From Atopsyche davidsoni (taxonomy: Eukaryota > Arthropoda > Insecta > Trichoptera > Hydrobiosidae): DNA of 64,000 nucleotides. Position 1 is the stretch's first letter; every line of letters starts with the position of its first letter. Made by a program: the position numbers and the translations under genes. The stretch is from positions 7,108,501 to 7,172,500 of the forward strand of contig JAILWY010000002.1 in assembly GCA_022113835.1 (NCBI GenBank). Reading direction: 5' to 3'. The notes below the pieces were generated by a model. It saw only the letters and a program-made list of their open reading frames with translations. It ran no database searches and was not told the origin of the DNA. Shown here piece after piece: positions 26,726-38,226 of this stretch.

Positions 26726-29700
26726 ATGTTCAGGGGAAGGCACAGTCCTGAGCTGTATCACCCCCAGCACGGCCACAAGTGCTCCAACGCCAGCGATACG
26801 AGCTCGGCCTACAGCGGCAGCGATACCATGACCTCCATAGACATGGAGCTTGAAGTGGACCTGTCGGGTCTACTGGAGTCCATTGTGGACTCTGATGAGG
26901 AGGAGGACTTGGAGGAGAGCATGGACAGTCTCACTGTCCGTGATGCTGTGCGCGAGTGTCTCGAGAAGGACCCCTCAGAGCGTACTGATGATGACCTGGA
27001 AATTTTGCTAGAATTCACGCAACACCTTAAGGCCTTCACCGGCATGACTCACAGCGTTCGCCGTGCCCTTTGTTCTGTAATGGTTTTTGCGATAGTGGAG
27101 AAAGCGAATACTGTGGTTATGAATGATGGGGAGGAGCATGATTCCTGGTCTGTGCTTATCAATGGTCATGTAGAAGTAGAGCATCCGACTGGTGAAACCG
27201 AACACCTTCACATTGGAGATAGTTTTGGTATGGCCGAGGCCACTTTGGAGAAGCTCTATCACCGTGGTGTTATGACCACACGCTGTGATGACTGCCAGTT
27301 TGTGTGCATTACGCAGACCGATTACTATCGAATCCAACACCAGGGTGAGGAGAATACGCGTCGTCATGAGGAAGGAGGGCGACTCGTTATGATCACAGAA
27401 CTGAGAGGGGACCCTCATGATGTTCGTGGGCAGGGTCATGTTGTTATCCGGGCCTCTTCTGACCGACTCATGTTGCAACTTATTGAGGAAAACTCTTGTG
27501 ATCCTACATACATTGAAGACTTTCTTCTGACCCACCGGACATTTATCGAAAGTCCTCTGTTGGTTGCAAATCAGTTGCTGGAGTGGTTTACAGAGCCTCT
27601 AGTAAGAGACCGAGTGACCCGAGTAGTGATCCTTTGGGTTAATAACCACTTTACTGACTTCGAGACTGATCCCCATATGATGGATTTTTTGGAAACTTTC
27701 GAGTCATGCTTGGAACGAGAAAAAATGGAATTGCAGCTACGTCTCCTGAATTTTGCTTGCTCGGCAAAAGCTCGTACACGAAGTGTCACTCTCTCTCGAT
27801 CTTCTCGAGATGAACCCCTGCACTTCAGTATCCTGGGAGGCTATGATAAAGGATTTGGAATTTTTATTCTCAAAGTGGACAAGCAGACAAAAGCAGAAGA
27901 CGTCGGTCTTAAAAGAGGTGATCAAATTTTAGATGTCAACGGACAGTCATTCAAGCACGTCAGTCATGCTAAGGCATTAGAGATTATCACTGGATCCACC
28001 CACCTTTGTATTTCTGTCAAGAGTAATCTTTTAGCCTTCAAACAAATGCTACTTTTACCTGAAAGCTCCCCACGACAGCGAGGCTACAAAATGCCTGACA
28101 TGGTCCGCTGGCAGGACCCTCGCGCTCGTATGTCAACTGTGGAACTTCTGGGGGGGGACGATTCTGTATCATTTAGTTCAACATTTCAATCTCCCAACAA
28201 GAAACAACCTCAACCACCCGTCAAAAAAGAGACTCAAAAAGGTTTCATGACTCTAGGACCTAAGCGTCGGCTGCAGAAAGCTCTTATGAAAATGAATATT
28301 TTACCTAAGAATACTATTTCTGATGGTATGCCCACAGACGACAGTTGTCTCCCGAACACTGATTCTTTAAGTAAAACTAATAATTCCATGTACAATTCTC
28401 ACAGCAACCCAGACTTGATATCGATATGTTATGACGAACTCCAGTCTTCAGACTATCCGGAGCATGTTCTAAAAGTATATAAAGCCGACCAGACTTGTAA
28501 ATATTTGTTGGTTCACAAGGAAACAACAGCACATGAGGTGGTAATGCTGACTCTGCAAGAATTTGGCATCACCGACCCTAGTTCACATTTTTCTCTGTGC
28601 GAAGTGTCTGTGTCAGAGGGAGGAATAATCAAGCAGCACACTCTTCCTGACCAACTTCAAAACTTAGCTGAGAGAATTGGTTTAAGCTCGAGATACTACT
28701 TAAAAACTAACGGAATTACAGAAACTTTAGTACCTGATGAAATGGCACCTGAACTTTTACGCGAAAGTGTCGTCCATTTCTTACAATTAAACGCGGTGGA
28801 AGTCGCTATACAATTGACATTGCAAGATTTTAGTATTTTTCGGCAGATAGAGAGTACGGAATATGTGGACGATCTGTTCGAACTAAAGAGTCGATATGGT
28901 ATTCCGATGCTTGCTCAGTTTGCCGAATTAGTTAATAAGGAGATGTTTTGGGTTGTAACAGAAGTTGTAAATGAACAAAATATTGTCAGAAGATCTAAAA
29001 TTATCAAGCAGTTTATTAAAGTAGCTCGACAGTGCAAGGAATGCAAAAATTTTAATTCCATGTTTGCGATTATATCTGGATTGGGGCATGGAGCTGTATC
29101 TCGACTTCGCCTCTCTTGGGAAAAGTTACCGACCAAGTATCAGAAACTTTTCTCTGATTTGCAGGAGCTCATGGATCCCTCGAGAAACATGTCCAAATAC
29201 AGACAGCTAGTCATATCAGAGCAGGGAAGATCGCCTGTCATTCCTTTCTATCCGGTTGTCAAGAAAGATCTGACTTTCATACATCTCGGGAACGATTCCC
29301 GAGTAGAATGTCTTGTCAATTTTGAAAAGCTGAGAATGATAGCAAAAGAAGTTCGATCTCTCACCAACATGTGCAGTTCCCCATATGATTTGATGACACT
29401 GCTCGAGCTGAGCAAACAGCCTCTGCCTAATGCCATGGTCGCCCTCAACCAGATGACTGCAGGCACTGCACAGCAAGGACAGGTTACGGTCAAGCGGCGA
29501 AAGAAATCCACTGCCGCACCCAATCCCAAGAAGATGTTTGAGGAAGCCCAAATGGTACGCCGTGTTAAAGCTTATCTTAACAAGATGCAGGTCGAGACTG
29601 ATGAAGAGAGACTACATGCTCTCTCTGCAGAATGCGAAGGGAGTGGTTTGGCACCCGGACCACAAAGGAAAAGACATCCCTCCCCTTCCTTGTCCACCAC

Positions 29701-30271
29701 CAGTAGCGCAAGCTCTGCCAGTGAAGGGAAGAAAGGTTTCGGCGGAAACAAATTTGGGGCGGCATCTCCCCAAGCTGTCCGCAAACTACTCGCACTCTCA
29801 GAACCTGCTAAGACTAGGCCCCACCAACCACGAGGACCACCTCCATCAGGACCATCCCCCTGCGCGCACCGCCGTGTAGGTTCTGCCAGCAGTTCTAGTT
29901 CAGGTTGTTATCCAGCAGGAGGTCGCGCTGCACATGAACGGTCGCACTCTGACACACCCACCCCATTGCCCTCCGTAGACCTGTCGGCGGAGAGTAGTTC
30001 TGTGACATCTCTGGTTAATTTACCTTTGCGTAAGACAGGCTCAGTGACATCCAGTGACAGCGGGCATAGCTCATGCGCCCCGGGATATGTGCGGGTTCCC
30101 CCGGTGGCCGTTCCCCCCCGCCTTCCGCCGCCTTATAGCTTAGCGGCTCAACTGGCACGCTTGGACCGCATGGGGCGTGCGCACTCTCATGAGGGAGTGA
30201 CTAGGTACGACGGCTACTATCGGGGTCCGCCCGAAGATGATGATGAGGACCAGCAGGTATCTGCCGTTTAG
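26726..30271 (+). CDS. Gef26: Rap guanine nucleotide exchange factor, PDZ-GEF (RAPGEF2/Gef26)
   Basis: PDZ-GEFs activate Rap1 and Rap2 at the membrane and control integrin adhesion, junctions and stem-cell anchoring. The 1181-residue frame has, in order, an acidic leader (to 90), a cyclic-nucleotide-binding-like domain (about 105-205), the RasGEF N-terminal REM domain (about 225-340), a PDZ domain (about 363-440; GFGIFILKV, GLKRGDQILDVNGQSF), a Ras-association domain (about 575-665), the CDC25 RasGEF domain (about 690-910; NSMFAIISGLGHGAV, PFYPVVKKDLTFIH) and a proline/serine tail ending EDQQVSAV, the PDZ-binding end of the family. It corresponds to human RAPGEF2 without the first N-terminal cyclic-nucleotide-binding domain of long isoforms. 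The complete frame lies in one exon and is clearly more GC-rich than its neighbours. AATAAA lies at 32511-32516. Confidence 0.95.
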   Translation: MFRGRHSPELYHPQHGHKCSNASDTSSAYSGSDTMTSIDMELEVDLSGLLESIVDSDEEEDLEESMDSLTVRDAVRECLEKDPSERTDDDLEILLEFTQHLKAFTGMTHSVRRALCSVMVFAIVEKANTVVMNDGEEHDSWSVLINGHVEVEHPTGETEHLHIGDSFGMAEATLEKLYHRGVMTTRCDDCQFVCITQTDYYRIQHQGEENTRRHEEGGRLVMITELRGDPHDVRGQGHVVIRASSDRLMLQLIEENSCDPTYIEDFLLTHRTFIESPLLVANQLLEWFTEPLVRDRVTRVVILWVNNHFTDFETDPHMMDFLETFESCLEREKMELQLRLLNFACSAKARTRSVTLSRSSRDEPLHFSILGGYDKGFGIFILKVDKQTKAEDVGLKRGDQILDVNGQSFKHVSHAKALEIITGSTHLCISVKSNLLAFKQMLLLPESSPRQRGYKMPDMVRWQDPRARMSTVELLGGDDSVSFSSTFQSPNKKQPQPPVKKETQKGFMTLGPKRRLQKALMKMNILPKNTISDGMPTDDSCLPNTDSLSKTNNSMYNSHSNPDLISICYDELQSSDYPEHVLKVYKADQTCKYLLVHKETTAHEVVMLTLQEFGITDPSSHFSLCEVSVSEGGIIKQHTLPDQLQNLAERIGLSSRYYLKTNGITETLVPDEMAPELLRESVVHFLQLNAVEVAIQLTLQDFSIFRQIESTEYVDDLFELKSRYGIPMLAQFAELVNKEMFWVVTEVVNEQNIVRRSKIIKQFIKVARQCKECKNFNSMFAIISGLGHGAVSRLRLSWEKLPTKYQKLFSDLQELMDPSRNMSKYRQLVISEQGRSPVIPFYPVVKKDLTFIHLGNDSRVECLVNFEKLRMIAKEVRSLTNMCSSPYDLMTLLELSKQPLPNAMVALNQMTAGTAQQGQVTVKRRKKSTAAPNPKKMFEEAQMVRRVKAYLNKMQVETDEERLHALSAECEGSGLAPGPQRKRHPSPSLSTTSSASSASEGKKGFGGNKFGAASPQAVRKLLALSEPAKTRPHQPRGPPPSGPSPCAHRRVGSASSSSSGCYPAGGRAAHERSHSDTPTPLPSVDLSAESSSVTSLVNLPLRKTGSVTSSDSGHSSCAPGYVRVPPVAVPPRLPPPYSLAAQLARLDRMGRAHSHEGVTRYDGYYRGPPEDDDEDQQVSAV

Positions 30272-32516
30272 TAACGTAAAGAGCTGGAGTATTTATTGTA
30301 TTTTGAGCGCCCTCAATCCTCGTATTTGTCTCTGTTTACTGATGCATCGTCTATCAATAGTTGTAAATATTTTTTATTCGCTCACTTAGGTGTTTATTTA
30401 ATTTAACCAGAACGCGAGAGAGAGAATATATTTGATATTATATGTTGTGCGGAAAGCGGTGTTAAGGGTAAACCAAACTTATGGCATGTGAAATTTTTAA
30501 TACGTAATCCTTAAAGTATACTGTACAGTCCGTATCAGCTTTTTTATATAATATTTTTTTATACTGGGCTTCGAGGGGCTTTGGCTCCGTTGTGCTGTTT
30601 CATCTCTAGGTCTCGATGTATGAATAATTTTTATACGTTGCATTATCAAGTTTTGGAAACAATCTGTGATGTTGTAACTGCTGAAATGCATTTTCTCTTT
30701 TGGAGCATTTTTTCAGTTTTGTAATATGAACCCTCTTCAGGATTGCAGGTGTTTTGGACAGTTGACTTGGCATATTTGTAATAACTCACTCGCAATAATC
30801 AGTTTAAAATTTCAACAGACCTACCAAAATAATATAATACCAACTTATTGTAATCTTTTTTATGAATAATTGTAATCACTGTCTCTACACATGTGACAAT
30901 AAAAGCTGTATTTAGAGCCTTAGATGTGTGTAGAATGTACTTTTTGAACCTAGTGAGTTTATCTACAAATGATAGCATCAAAGACTGTATTTAATTATCA
31001 TCCATAACAGTGCAATTGAATACCGAAATATAAAAATTATGTTGTATTGAAATGTTGATTCTCTATTCTCTCTTACTTTGCTTTTCAAACTTCTGTGATT
31101 ATTGCTTAAAACTTAAATCTATCTACATTTTGATATTCTGATTTCATAATATTATGCTTGTGAATCCAGTCAAGTTGACTTAAGTCCATGTTTGGCATTT
31201 AATATTAGACCACTGTACAACCCGATGGTAAGTTTGGATTCTGTGCTTGTCTAATCTATAGATGTGCCTTATCCACTGTCGGTTGAATGGGTGATTGTGC
31301 AGCGTGGTTTTTTTCATATTGATTCAATTTAAATAATTTAATCATACGGCAAGCTACATCCTTACTTCCTTTATTATCGAAAGCACAATTTTTGAATATT
31401 TATTATTCACTTGTGATTAATTTATACTCAAGTATATATTGTATAAAATGCAATATTGATTCTTATATTTGTCTCTTTTTATTGTGTATTATTATAGGAA
31501 TAATATTTTTCCTAATTACTCTTCATATCATATGTCGGTGCACTGAAGGCTAAAACAACCTATGCTCCTTTATAACTTATTGTCAATCTTTTCTTATAAC
31601 TTTTTGTCATTTTTCTATCATTAATTTATGCAACTAATTCTGAATTATTGACAATGACAATGGGTTTTTTTCTACTCTTTCTTCACCTTTGTGCCACTCC
31701 TAATATTTGGACTCTTTTTATTCTTGGTTCTTTTTACCTAGCAGTAATTTCATTTGGTTTGATTTATTTTTTGTAGAAATCATTTTGTGTATGAAACTAT
31801 TTCTTAAAGATAGCTGATATTTTCAACTACGACCATTTAAACATTGTTTTTGGAAGTTTTAAATGGCCATATGTTAAGTTACCCGGTGAAATGAATGAGT
31901 GGAATTCCAAAGATAAATAGAAATGTAGATATTTATATAAATTAATTATATACTGTTACCCAGTGAACTCACCAATTATCCATTGGCTTGTATAGTATTT
32001 AGCTAAGTGAAATGTGTATTTTTCTTATAAATCCTTTAATTTATATTGAACATATATTTGACTCGGTATAAAATATGAGACTCGGTTCACTGCTCGGTAT
32101 TAATTGACTTCGATCAAATAGTTTTAATTAATTTGTATTCATCGGTTGAATCGATATGCTTTTATAAATAGTGTACAGATTTTCATTTAAGTTATATTTA
32201 ATTGTGTTACGACTCATAGATTTACTACTCAGGACTTTGTTCTTCGATTGTGAACATAAGAAACAGATATAGTTGATATTTCAGTTCAAAACTACCAATT
32301 GTAGATTTTTTTAATGATTTATCGTATAAATGAAACTGAAATTACCTTAATTTGAAAGAATCTCCGCTGGGAATAGAATCATTTTAGACTAAGTGTTTTA
32401 TTCCATTGCACTAAATATCACTCATTTATGGCGTCACATGTTTCCTCCGACTGTCATTTTTATATTGTATAAACAAATGTTCTAGAAACTATCAACAAAG
32501 TATTTATAAAAATAAA
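30272..32516 (+). other. Probable 3' UTR of PDZ-GEF
   Basis: About 2.2 kb of AT-rich sequence after the stop codon with no coding potential. AATAAA at 32511-32516 is followed by a T-rich stretch, and the opposing DPH5 stop lies about 100 bases further on, so the transcript probably ends here. Earlier AATAAA motifs (for example near 30900) could give shorter forms. Confidence 0.55.
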
Positions 32517-32617
32517 AGATTCTATGCGTAATAATTGTTTCATTTCAACCAGTCAATATGTAGACTCTCACCTCGATAAGGTATTTTAAGGCAAAGACAG
32601 GTTATTTGAATTCAACT

Positions 32618-35600
32618 TTATTTATCTTTAAATTGTACTAAAAAGTCTTCTTCCAAGGGATGCAGGGTTTTAGCTGGAAGCACCAGACAGTGGAGTGGTG
32701 GCCCCAAGTCAGTTTTACTCATTTCCTGCAGCGAACACGCCTTGATTGTTTGATCTGATGCCCCTACTCTTGCTAATCCGATTGCCAAGGAATCTGCTTG
32801 AATTCCTGTAAATAAGTAATTATATTGAATGAAATAAATTAAAATTGGGTACAAATGGTAGACATTTTTGTCTAACTAACCTGAATCCTTTTTTCTGACT
32901 ATGTCCAATAGTTGAATTGATGCTTCACTGACTGACATAAATTTGGGATCCATGTAGACTCTTTTTTTCTTTGTGAGGCTTTCTTCTGTTGGTTCTTTTA
33001 CTTTTATATCTAAAATAATTTTAAAAAATCTTTATTTTAAGTTGTTATAGTACTGTGGACTCACAATATAGTATAAAAGAACAGTGACTAAATTATTTAA
33101 AACTACGATTTAAAATTTAAACTTACCGAGTAAACAAAGCGTATGTAAACCTCTTTCAAAATTTGACATAATTTTTTCATAAAAACTATCAGGTTTCCAC
33201 GTTTCAGTCCAATAGGGAATAGAAACCGTTTCTCCGAAGCTGTACAATTGTAATCCGCAACACCCAACTGCATTCATAATGGATGCATTATGGATTACCT
33301 AAAATATAAAAATATGTTTTACAATATCTTTCAAATACTTTTATTTTCAAGTTTATTTACCTTAGGAAATATTTTTCCATTTAATTCTAAAAAATAAATT
33401 TAGGAATTATTTAATTTACTTATTGCCACCAACATGGGACCTTTACTGAGAATTTCAGCTGTTTTAATTTAAATTGCAAATTGAAAGTTTACCTGATATG
33501 GTATGTTCATCTCCTTGGCCCTCAAGAGTAAGTCGGTGTGTGTGGTGGCTCCCAGTGGGTCTCCCACTACGAGAAGTGCAACATCTCCCTCGCCACTTCC
33601 TGCCAGTAGATCTGCTGTCCCACTCTCACACATCTCTCTGTCAGCAATAATCAGCTCGCGTCCATAAAAAGTTTCCTATAGAGAAAAAAATATTTTTGGA
33701 GAACAACTTAGGAGTTCACATTCCACAACACATTCATTAGTACTTGAATATCGCCTTCTGAATAAATGAAAAGTATAGGCTACAATACACATTTTTCTGA
33801 AATATTATATACTTAACAACTAAACATACCACGACCGGTCAATTGACCAGTTTTGTACTTTGGTATAGAAAATACGCATATAATTTTATCTTTTTTGGAC
33901 ATTTGACATCATGACTTTTTCTATTTATTAAATACAAGTAATATTATATATATATATATATATATATTTTGTATTCTGTATTTTTTGAGTTATGCTTGTA
34001 GTATACCTATTATTACCACAACCGGTCAATTGACCGGGAGAAAAATTTATTGCTTTATAAGATTACCGGATCAGAAATTATGATGTACATGCATTTTCAA
34101 CATATTGCATTCAGTTAGTTGCACATTTCTGCAAAGACTGTTGCGTAGTTAGTTCAATCAAGATGACTGTGAATCAGAAATTCAAGAATTGACTAAAATT
34201 TTAGATTGAAAGTAGCATTTTAGTCCCGAAGCCCGGTGTGTACCCAATATAATATTGATGTCAGAAGTGGGATACGTAACGTAAAGTATTGGTAGGTAGC
34301 TTTTATTTTATTTTGATATCTTTAATCAATTACTAATACAGGTTACACTTTACCCAGAAAAATGTCGAAACAATCAAGACAGTACAAGTTCTTAGAAGAT
34401 ATAAGTAATATTAACGAAGAAATTTTCGGAAATTGATGAAGATGATTTTTGTGAAAATGAAGATATACAGGTTGAAAATGATCTATTAGTCAAGAGTTTG
34501 AATGTACAGTTACTGACGATGAAGAGGAAAATATTATGAATATATGTTGTGGACGAAAAAAAATGAGATTACTCTGAAGAAGAGATATAAAAAAATGAAC
34601 AGCATGTTGCGATTGGTGGAATTGTTTGGAAAGAAATACAAATAGGTGGTACACCTGGAAGATCACCACTTCATAACATTTTCAGGCAAGAAGAAGGCCC
34701 CACAGGATATGCAAAACGTCATATTATGAAGGGTAAAGTTAAGACTGCATTTTCGTTGATAATTGACCACCGTGTTATAAGCCATATAAGAATATGCAAA
34801 GAGAGTGTTAGAGTTTTTTGGAGTTGGAACCAATTGGAGTTTACCTCAAGATAAATTAGATGCATTTATTTCAATTTTATATACACGAGGTGCATATGGA
34901 ACAAATCATTTGAAAGTTTCTTTTTTTGTGGAATAACATATGGGGGCCTAAATTTTTCTCAGAAACTTTGAGGAGCCAACGTTTGAAAACAGACAAATTC
35001 GACATGATATCTATGATTTGGAATAAATTCATTGAGAACAGCCAAAACTGTAATAAACCGGGTGCTAATATTACTGTAGACAAACAGCTATTTCCAACTA
35101 AAGTAAGATGTAGATTTACGCAATACATGCCTAACAAGCCTGATAAATTTGGAATCAAATCTTGGTTAGCATCTGACGTCGATAGCAAATACATCATAAA
35201 TGCAATTCCATATCTAAGAAAATATGAAAATAGGCCCTCTTCAGTACCACTCACTGAATATGTTGTACTCCAACTCATGGAACCATTTACGGGTTGCGGA
35301 AGAACTGTAACCACAGACAACTTCTTTACAAGCAAATCCCTAGCAACACAACTGCTAATGAAAAAAAGAACGTTAGTTGGAAATATCCGCTCAAATAAAA
35401 GGGAATAATTACCAATAATTGCGAAGCAAAAGAAAGATGAAAATTTTCACAACAGATAATTGTACTCTTACAATCTATAAAAGTAAACAAAAAAAAAAGT
35501 TCTTTTACTTAGTTCTAAACATAAATCAGTAACAGTCGATAACAATGATAAATGTTTACCTGAGACCGTTTCATATTATAATCAAACTAAATTTAGTATA

Positions 35601-36797
35601 GGCATGACTGATCAAATGGCGAGGAAATATACCACAAAGTCTAAGTCTTGCAGATGGCCTCTCCCAGTATTTTTCAATACCCTTGATTTGGCTGGCATAA
35701 ATGCCTGGATTTTGTACAAGCAAACGACAGGAGAAAATATCTCGAGACAAGATTTTTTACTCCAGTTAGCAGTAGAACTTGCCGCCGATTTTCGAGAAGC
35801 TTGTAAACAAACAAAAGAAGAAACAAATACGAAAGGGACATTGCCTAAATCTACTACAGATTCTTATCAACGTAAGACGTGTCAAATAGGTTATTGTAAC
35901 GAAAATAAAACCAAAATTTGTTCTAAATGTCAAAAAATGTACAATGGAGACACCCTGTATACCTAAAAATGCTATGAGCAATGAATTAAACATTATTTTT
36001 CTTTGGGTATGTAATAAAAATCGTCCATATACAATTTTATTTAATTATAATAAAGTTACTATGTTTATTTCCTTCTTACATCCATATTTCATAGAAAACA
36101 CAAAGACCGGTCATTTGACCGGTTGTGGGAGAAATAGGTATATATCAAGTGCTGGTACGTTTAGTGTAAAGATGATATTTGAAGAATATAAGTAAATCCT
36201 ATAGACTTGGACAACTATTTAATTTGTTCACTAATTATTGACAATATATTAAAAAATATACTCAAATTTACTTTGTAAACAGATCGGTAGTTGTCTGGGC
36301 ATAAACACGAGCTAGTTGATGTTTTATTTGCTCCCATTTGAACTTGTTGGTTATTAATTATAATGACTATTTCGTAAACAGTTTTCATTGTAATAATAGT
36401 CACATGCAAATCTTTGTTACCCCGTATAAATTAATTTGTAAGCGAAACAAAAGAGCATTCATTATAACGCAATTTAAGGTTAGTACATAATTTAACTCTC
36501 CAAATATATGGGTATTGCGTACAAACTATTATATTACAATTTGACTGTAAATATATGGGTATTGTATACAATCTATTCTATTATAATTTGACTGTGTAAA
36601 TATAAGGGTATTATATTATAATTTTCATGGGAAAATCTATGGGTATTATATACAAACTTTACCAGAGACTCTTTGCCGACTGTGAGGATGGATGTGTACG
36701 CTTCCAAGTACACCCTTTCACATTTTTTAATTATTTCTAAACCTTTGACAGTGACATCTTTGGCATCGCCTAAGCCCAATCCAACAAGGTAAAACAT
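32618..36797 (-). CDS. DPH5: Diphthine methyl ester synthase DPH5
   Basis: DPH5 is the S-adenosylmethionine-dependent methyltransferase of diphthamide biosynthesis on translation elongation factor 2. Five exons (36797-36663, 33675-33493, 33298-33127, 33009-32881, 32805-32618) close in phase to 268 residues (human 285). The N-terminus [20 protein letters not shown] holds the GxGxGD-type tetrapyrrole/SAM methylase motif; later blocks are [68 protein letters not shown] and [12 protein letters not shown]. Intron 1 is 2987 bases because of a piggyBac-like insertion; the others are 75-194 bases. The stop codon lies inside the only nearby minus-strand AATAAA (32617-32622). Intact. Confidence 0.95.
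33944..33967. repeat. (TA)n microsatellite inside the piggyBac-like element
   Basis: About 12 TA units between the two left-side palindrome copies. Confidence 0.85.
34362..35966 (+). pseudogene. piggyBac-like transposase, broken
   Basis: Transposase sequence starts with a candidate ATG near 34362 and continues in at least four pieces in different frames, with in-frame stops (for example near 34435 and 34938) and frameshifts. The two longest open pieces are 34926-35408 and 35604-35966. Acidic residues in NITVDKQLF and [10 protein letters not shown] match the DDD core region of the DDE_Tnp_1_7 family. No intact protein can be made. Confidence 0.8.
36502..36660. repeat. Short tandem repeat array beside DPH5 exon 1
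   Basis: Three to four imperfect copies of a 40-52-base unit, each with TATGGGTATT (or AAGGGTATT) followed by TACAA and an AT-rich tail with TTTGACTGT. The array touches the splice donor of DPH5 exon 1 (minus-strand GT at 36662-36661). Confidence 0.75.
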
Positions 36798-36958
36798 TGT
36801 TTACTGAGGATTACTTCTATTTACATGCGAAGAAGAGGTTATGTTGATATCGCGAGGTTATGATTGTGCACGCTCTTGTGGCTGCATGACAGCAACGACA
36901 GTTCGGTGTTGTCAGCAACTATATGCTTAACATATTTTTCCCTACATTAACTCATTAC
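36798..36958. promoter_or_regulatory. DPH5 upstream region
   Basis: Sequence immediately 5' of the DPH5 start codon on the minus strand, bounded by a MITE at 36959. It must hold the 5' UTR and at least part of the promoter. No specific motif was assigned. Confidence 0.4.
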
Positions 36959-37428
36959 CGAAAATAGAGAAACCCACGTACGCTACCACCTAAGCTACAT
37001 GCTGTAAGCCCCACAACCTGCGCGCAAGAGTAGGGGATAGCCATACACCGTATTGTATGCATAACCTTAATAACTATTGTAAATTAACATTAAATTAAAT
37101 AAACAATCTTGGAATAAATATTTAAAAAAATAATTTTAGAGTTAACGTAAATTATTTTGCGTCTTATTAGAACATTTCAATCATTACAAATAGTACAACA
37201 AAGCTTCGTCCATGGAAACTTATAGCACATGGAATAATACAGCTCCATATTAATTATTTTATTATACTGCATGGGCATAAAATATATGGTGAAAAAAATT
37301 ATTAAAATTCCATCATGGGTTATTTTCTTTAATGTAAGTTTACAATAGTTGTTAGGGCTATGCTTAAAAACCGTGGGGATTGCAAGATGTGGCTTAGGTG
37401 GTAGCGTACATGGGTTTCTTTATTTTCG
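36959..37428. mobile_element. Foldback MITE with long terminal inverted repeats
   Basis: The left end CGAAAATAGAGAAACCCACG and the right end read on the reverse strand (CGAAAATAAAGAAACCCATG) match for about 56 bases with roughly eight differences, and a second matching block with AACTATTGTAAA lies inside each arm, so the arms extend about 130 bases. The element is 470 bases and has no reading frame. A related half copy lies at 45090-45214, which shows it is a dispersed family. The target-site duplication is unclear. Confidence 0.78.
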
Positions 37429-38226
37429 TATTAAAAAATTGGTTTAAAAAATATGGTGGATTAAAATATTGAATTTTGGACACACTTTATAAACAATAAT
37501 TACAGTTTTGCATCGTCAATTTTTTATTGATAACTATAAAGATATTGGGTTCAATCGAAATGTTACGTATGATGTGTATTTAATACTTTATAAATGATAT
37601 ACTGTCTTACCAATTAATGTTGCAAATATTGTAGCTGTGTATATTTACGTCACGAAAAATTTTACCTATGATATCAATGTAAATCGATAATTGTCGTTCA
37701 ATGTCTGCGCGCTATATTAATTTAGTTTTTAATAGTAAAGAAAACAAAAATGTACCGTTTTTTATATTTCAAGCTACTTCTTGAAAAATATCTTAAAATG
37801 TGTGCCAAATGACATTTTATTTAAAAATATTAGAATATTCGTTATTTTTATAATATATATCAACACAAGTTTAAGGATGAAACATTTTTATTGATACTCA
37901 CCGTTATATTGTGAATTATGCAATGAGCATGTTGGTTTTTTATTAGTACGTATATCGTAGGTAGGTAACATAATAATCAATTTTAAGCTTTTTTTGATTC
38001 TTATCACAGTTCACAAATTTTGGCACAAATATACAAATTACGTAAATGTTAATATAGTTATTTATAACCGTTTCATGACAGCGCATTCGTGATTGATAAT
38101 GGAAATTTATGCACTCCAATTACTCGGTTTCTCGACCTTCGCAGCCGTTGTCGTGGATACGCCAAACCGAAACAATCAATGACCTTTTTTGGCAAAACCT
38201 TTTCTGTAATATCAATCTATAAATCC
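37429..38226. other. AT-rich intergenic spacer
   Basis: About 0.8 kb between the MITE and the leader of the RIIa/IQ gene. Nothing recognisable was seen. Confidence 0.5.

Larger units (their letters stand above)
33817..36166 (+). mobile_element. piggyBac-like transposon, decayed, in DPH5 intron 1
   Basis: Coding parts on the plus strand resemble piggyBac transposases: [14 protein letters not shown] and a [15 protein letters not shown] segment (about 34640-34900), then [28 protein letters not shown] and TTDNFFTS (34926-35408), then [27 protein letters not shown] (35604-35966) with a cysteine-rich end. Outer ends share CTAAACRTACCA as inverted repeats (left near 33819, right ending about 36165). 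TTAA precedes the left end (33813-33816) and TAAA follows the right (36167-36170), consistent with a mutated TTAA target duplication. Subterminal palindromes ACCGGTCAATTGACCGG occur at 33834, 34021 and 36106. Exact borders are less certain than the identity. Confidence 0.75.

Noticed and set aside
27008..27535. Minus-strand 175-codon frame
   Set aside because: Antisense to the conserved cyclic-nucleotide and REM regions of PDZ-GEF; no family resemblance.
36502..36660. CRISPR-like array
   Set aside because: Tandem units are adjacent and diverged without unique spacers, and the genome is eukaryotic; this is a simple minisatellite.
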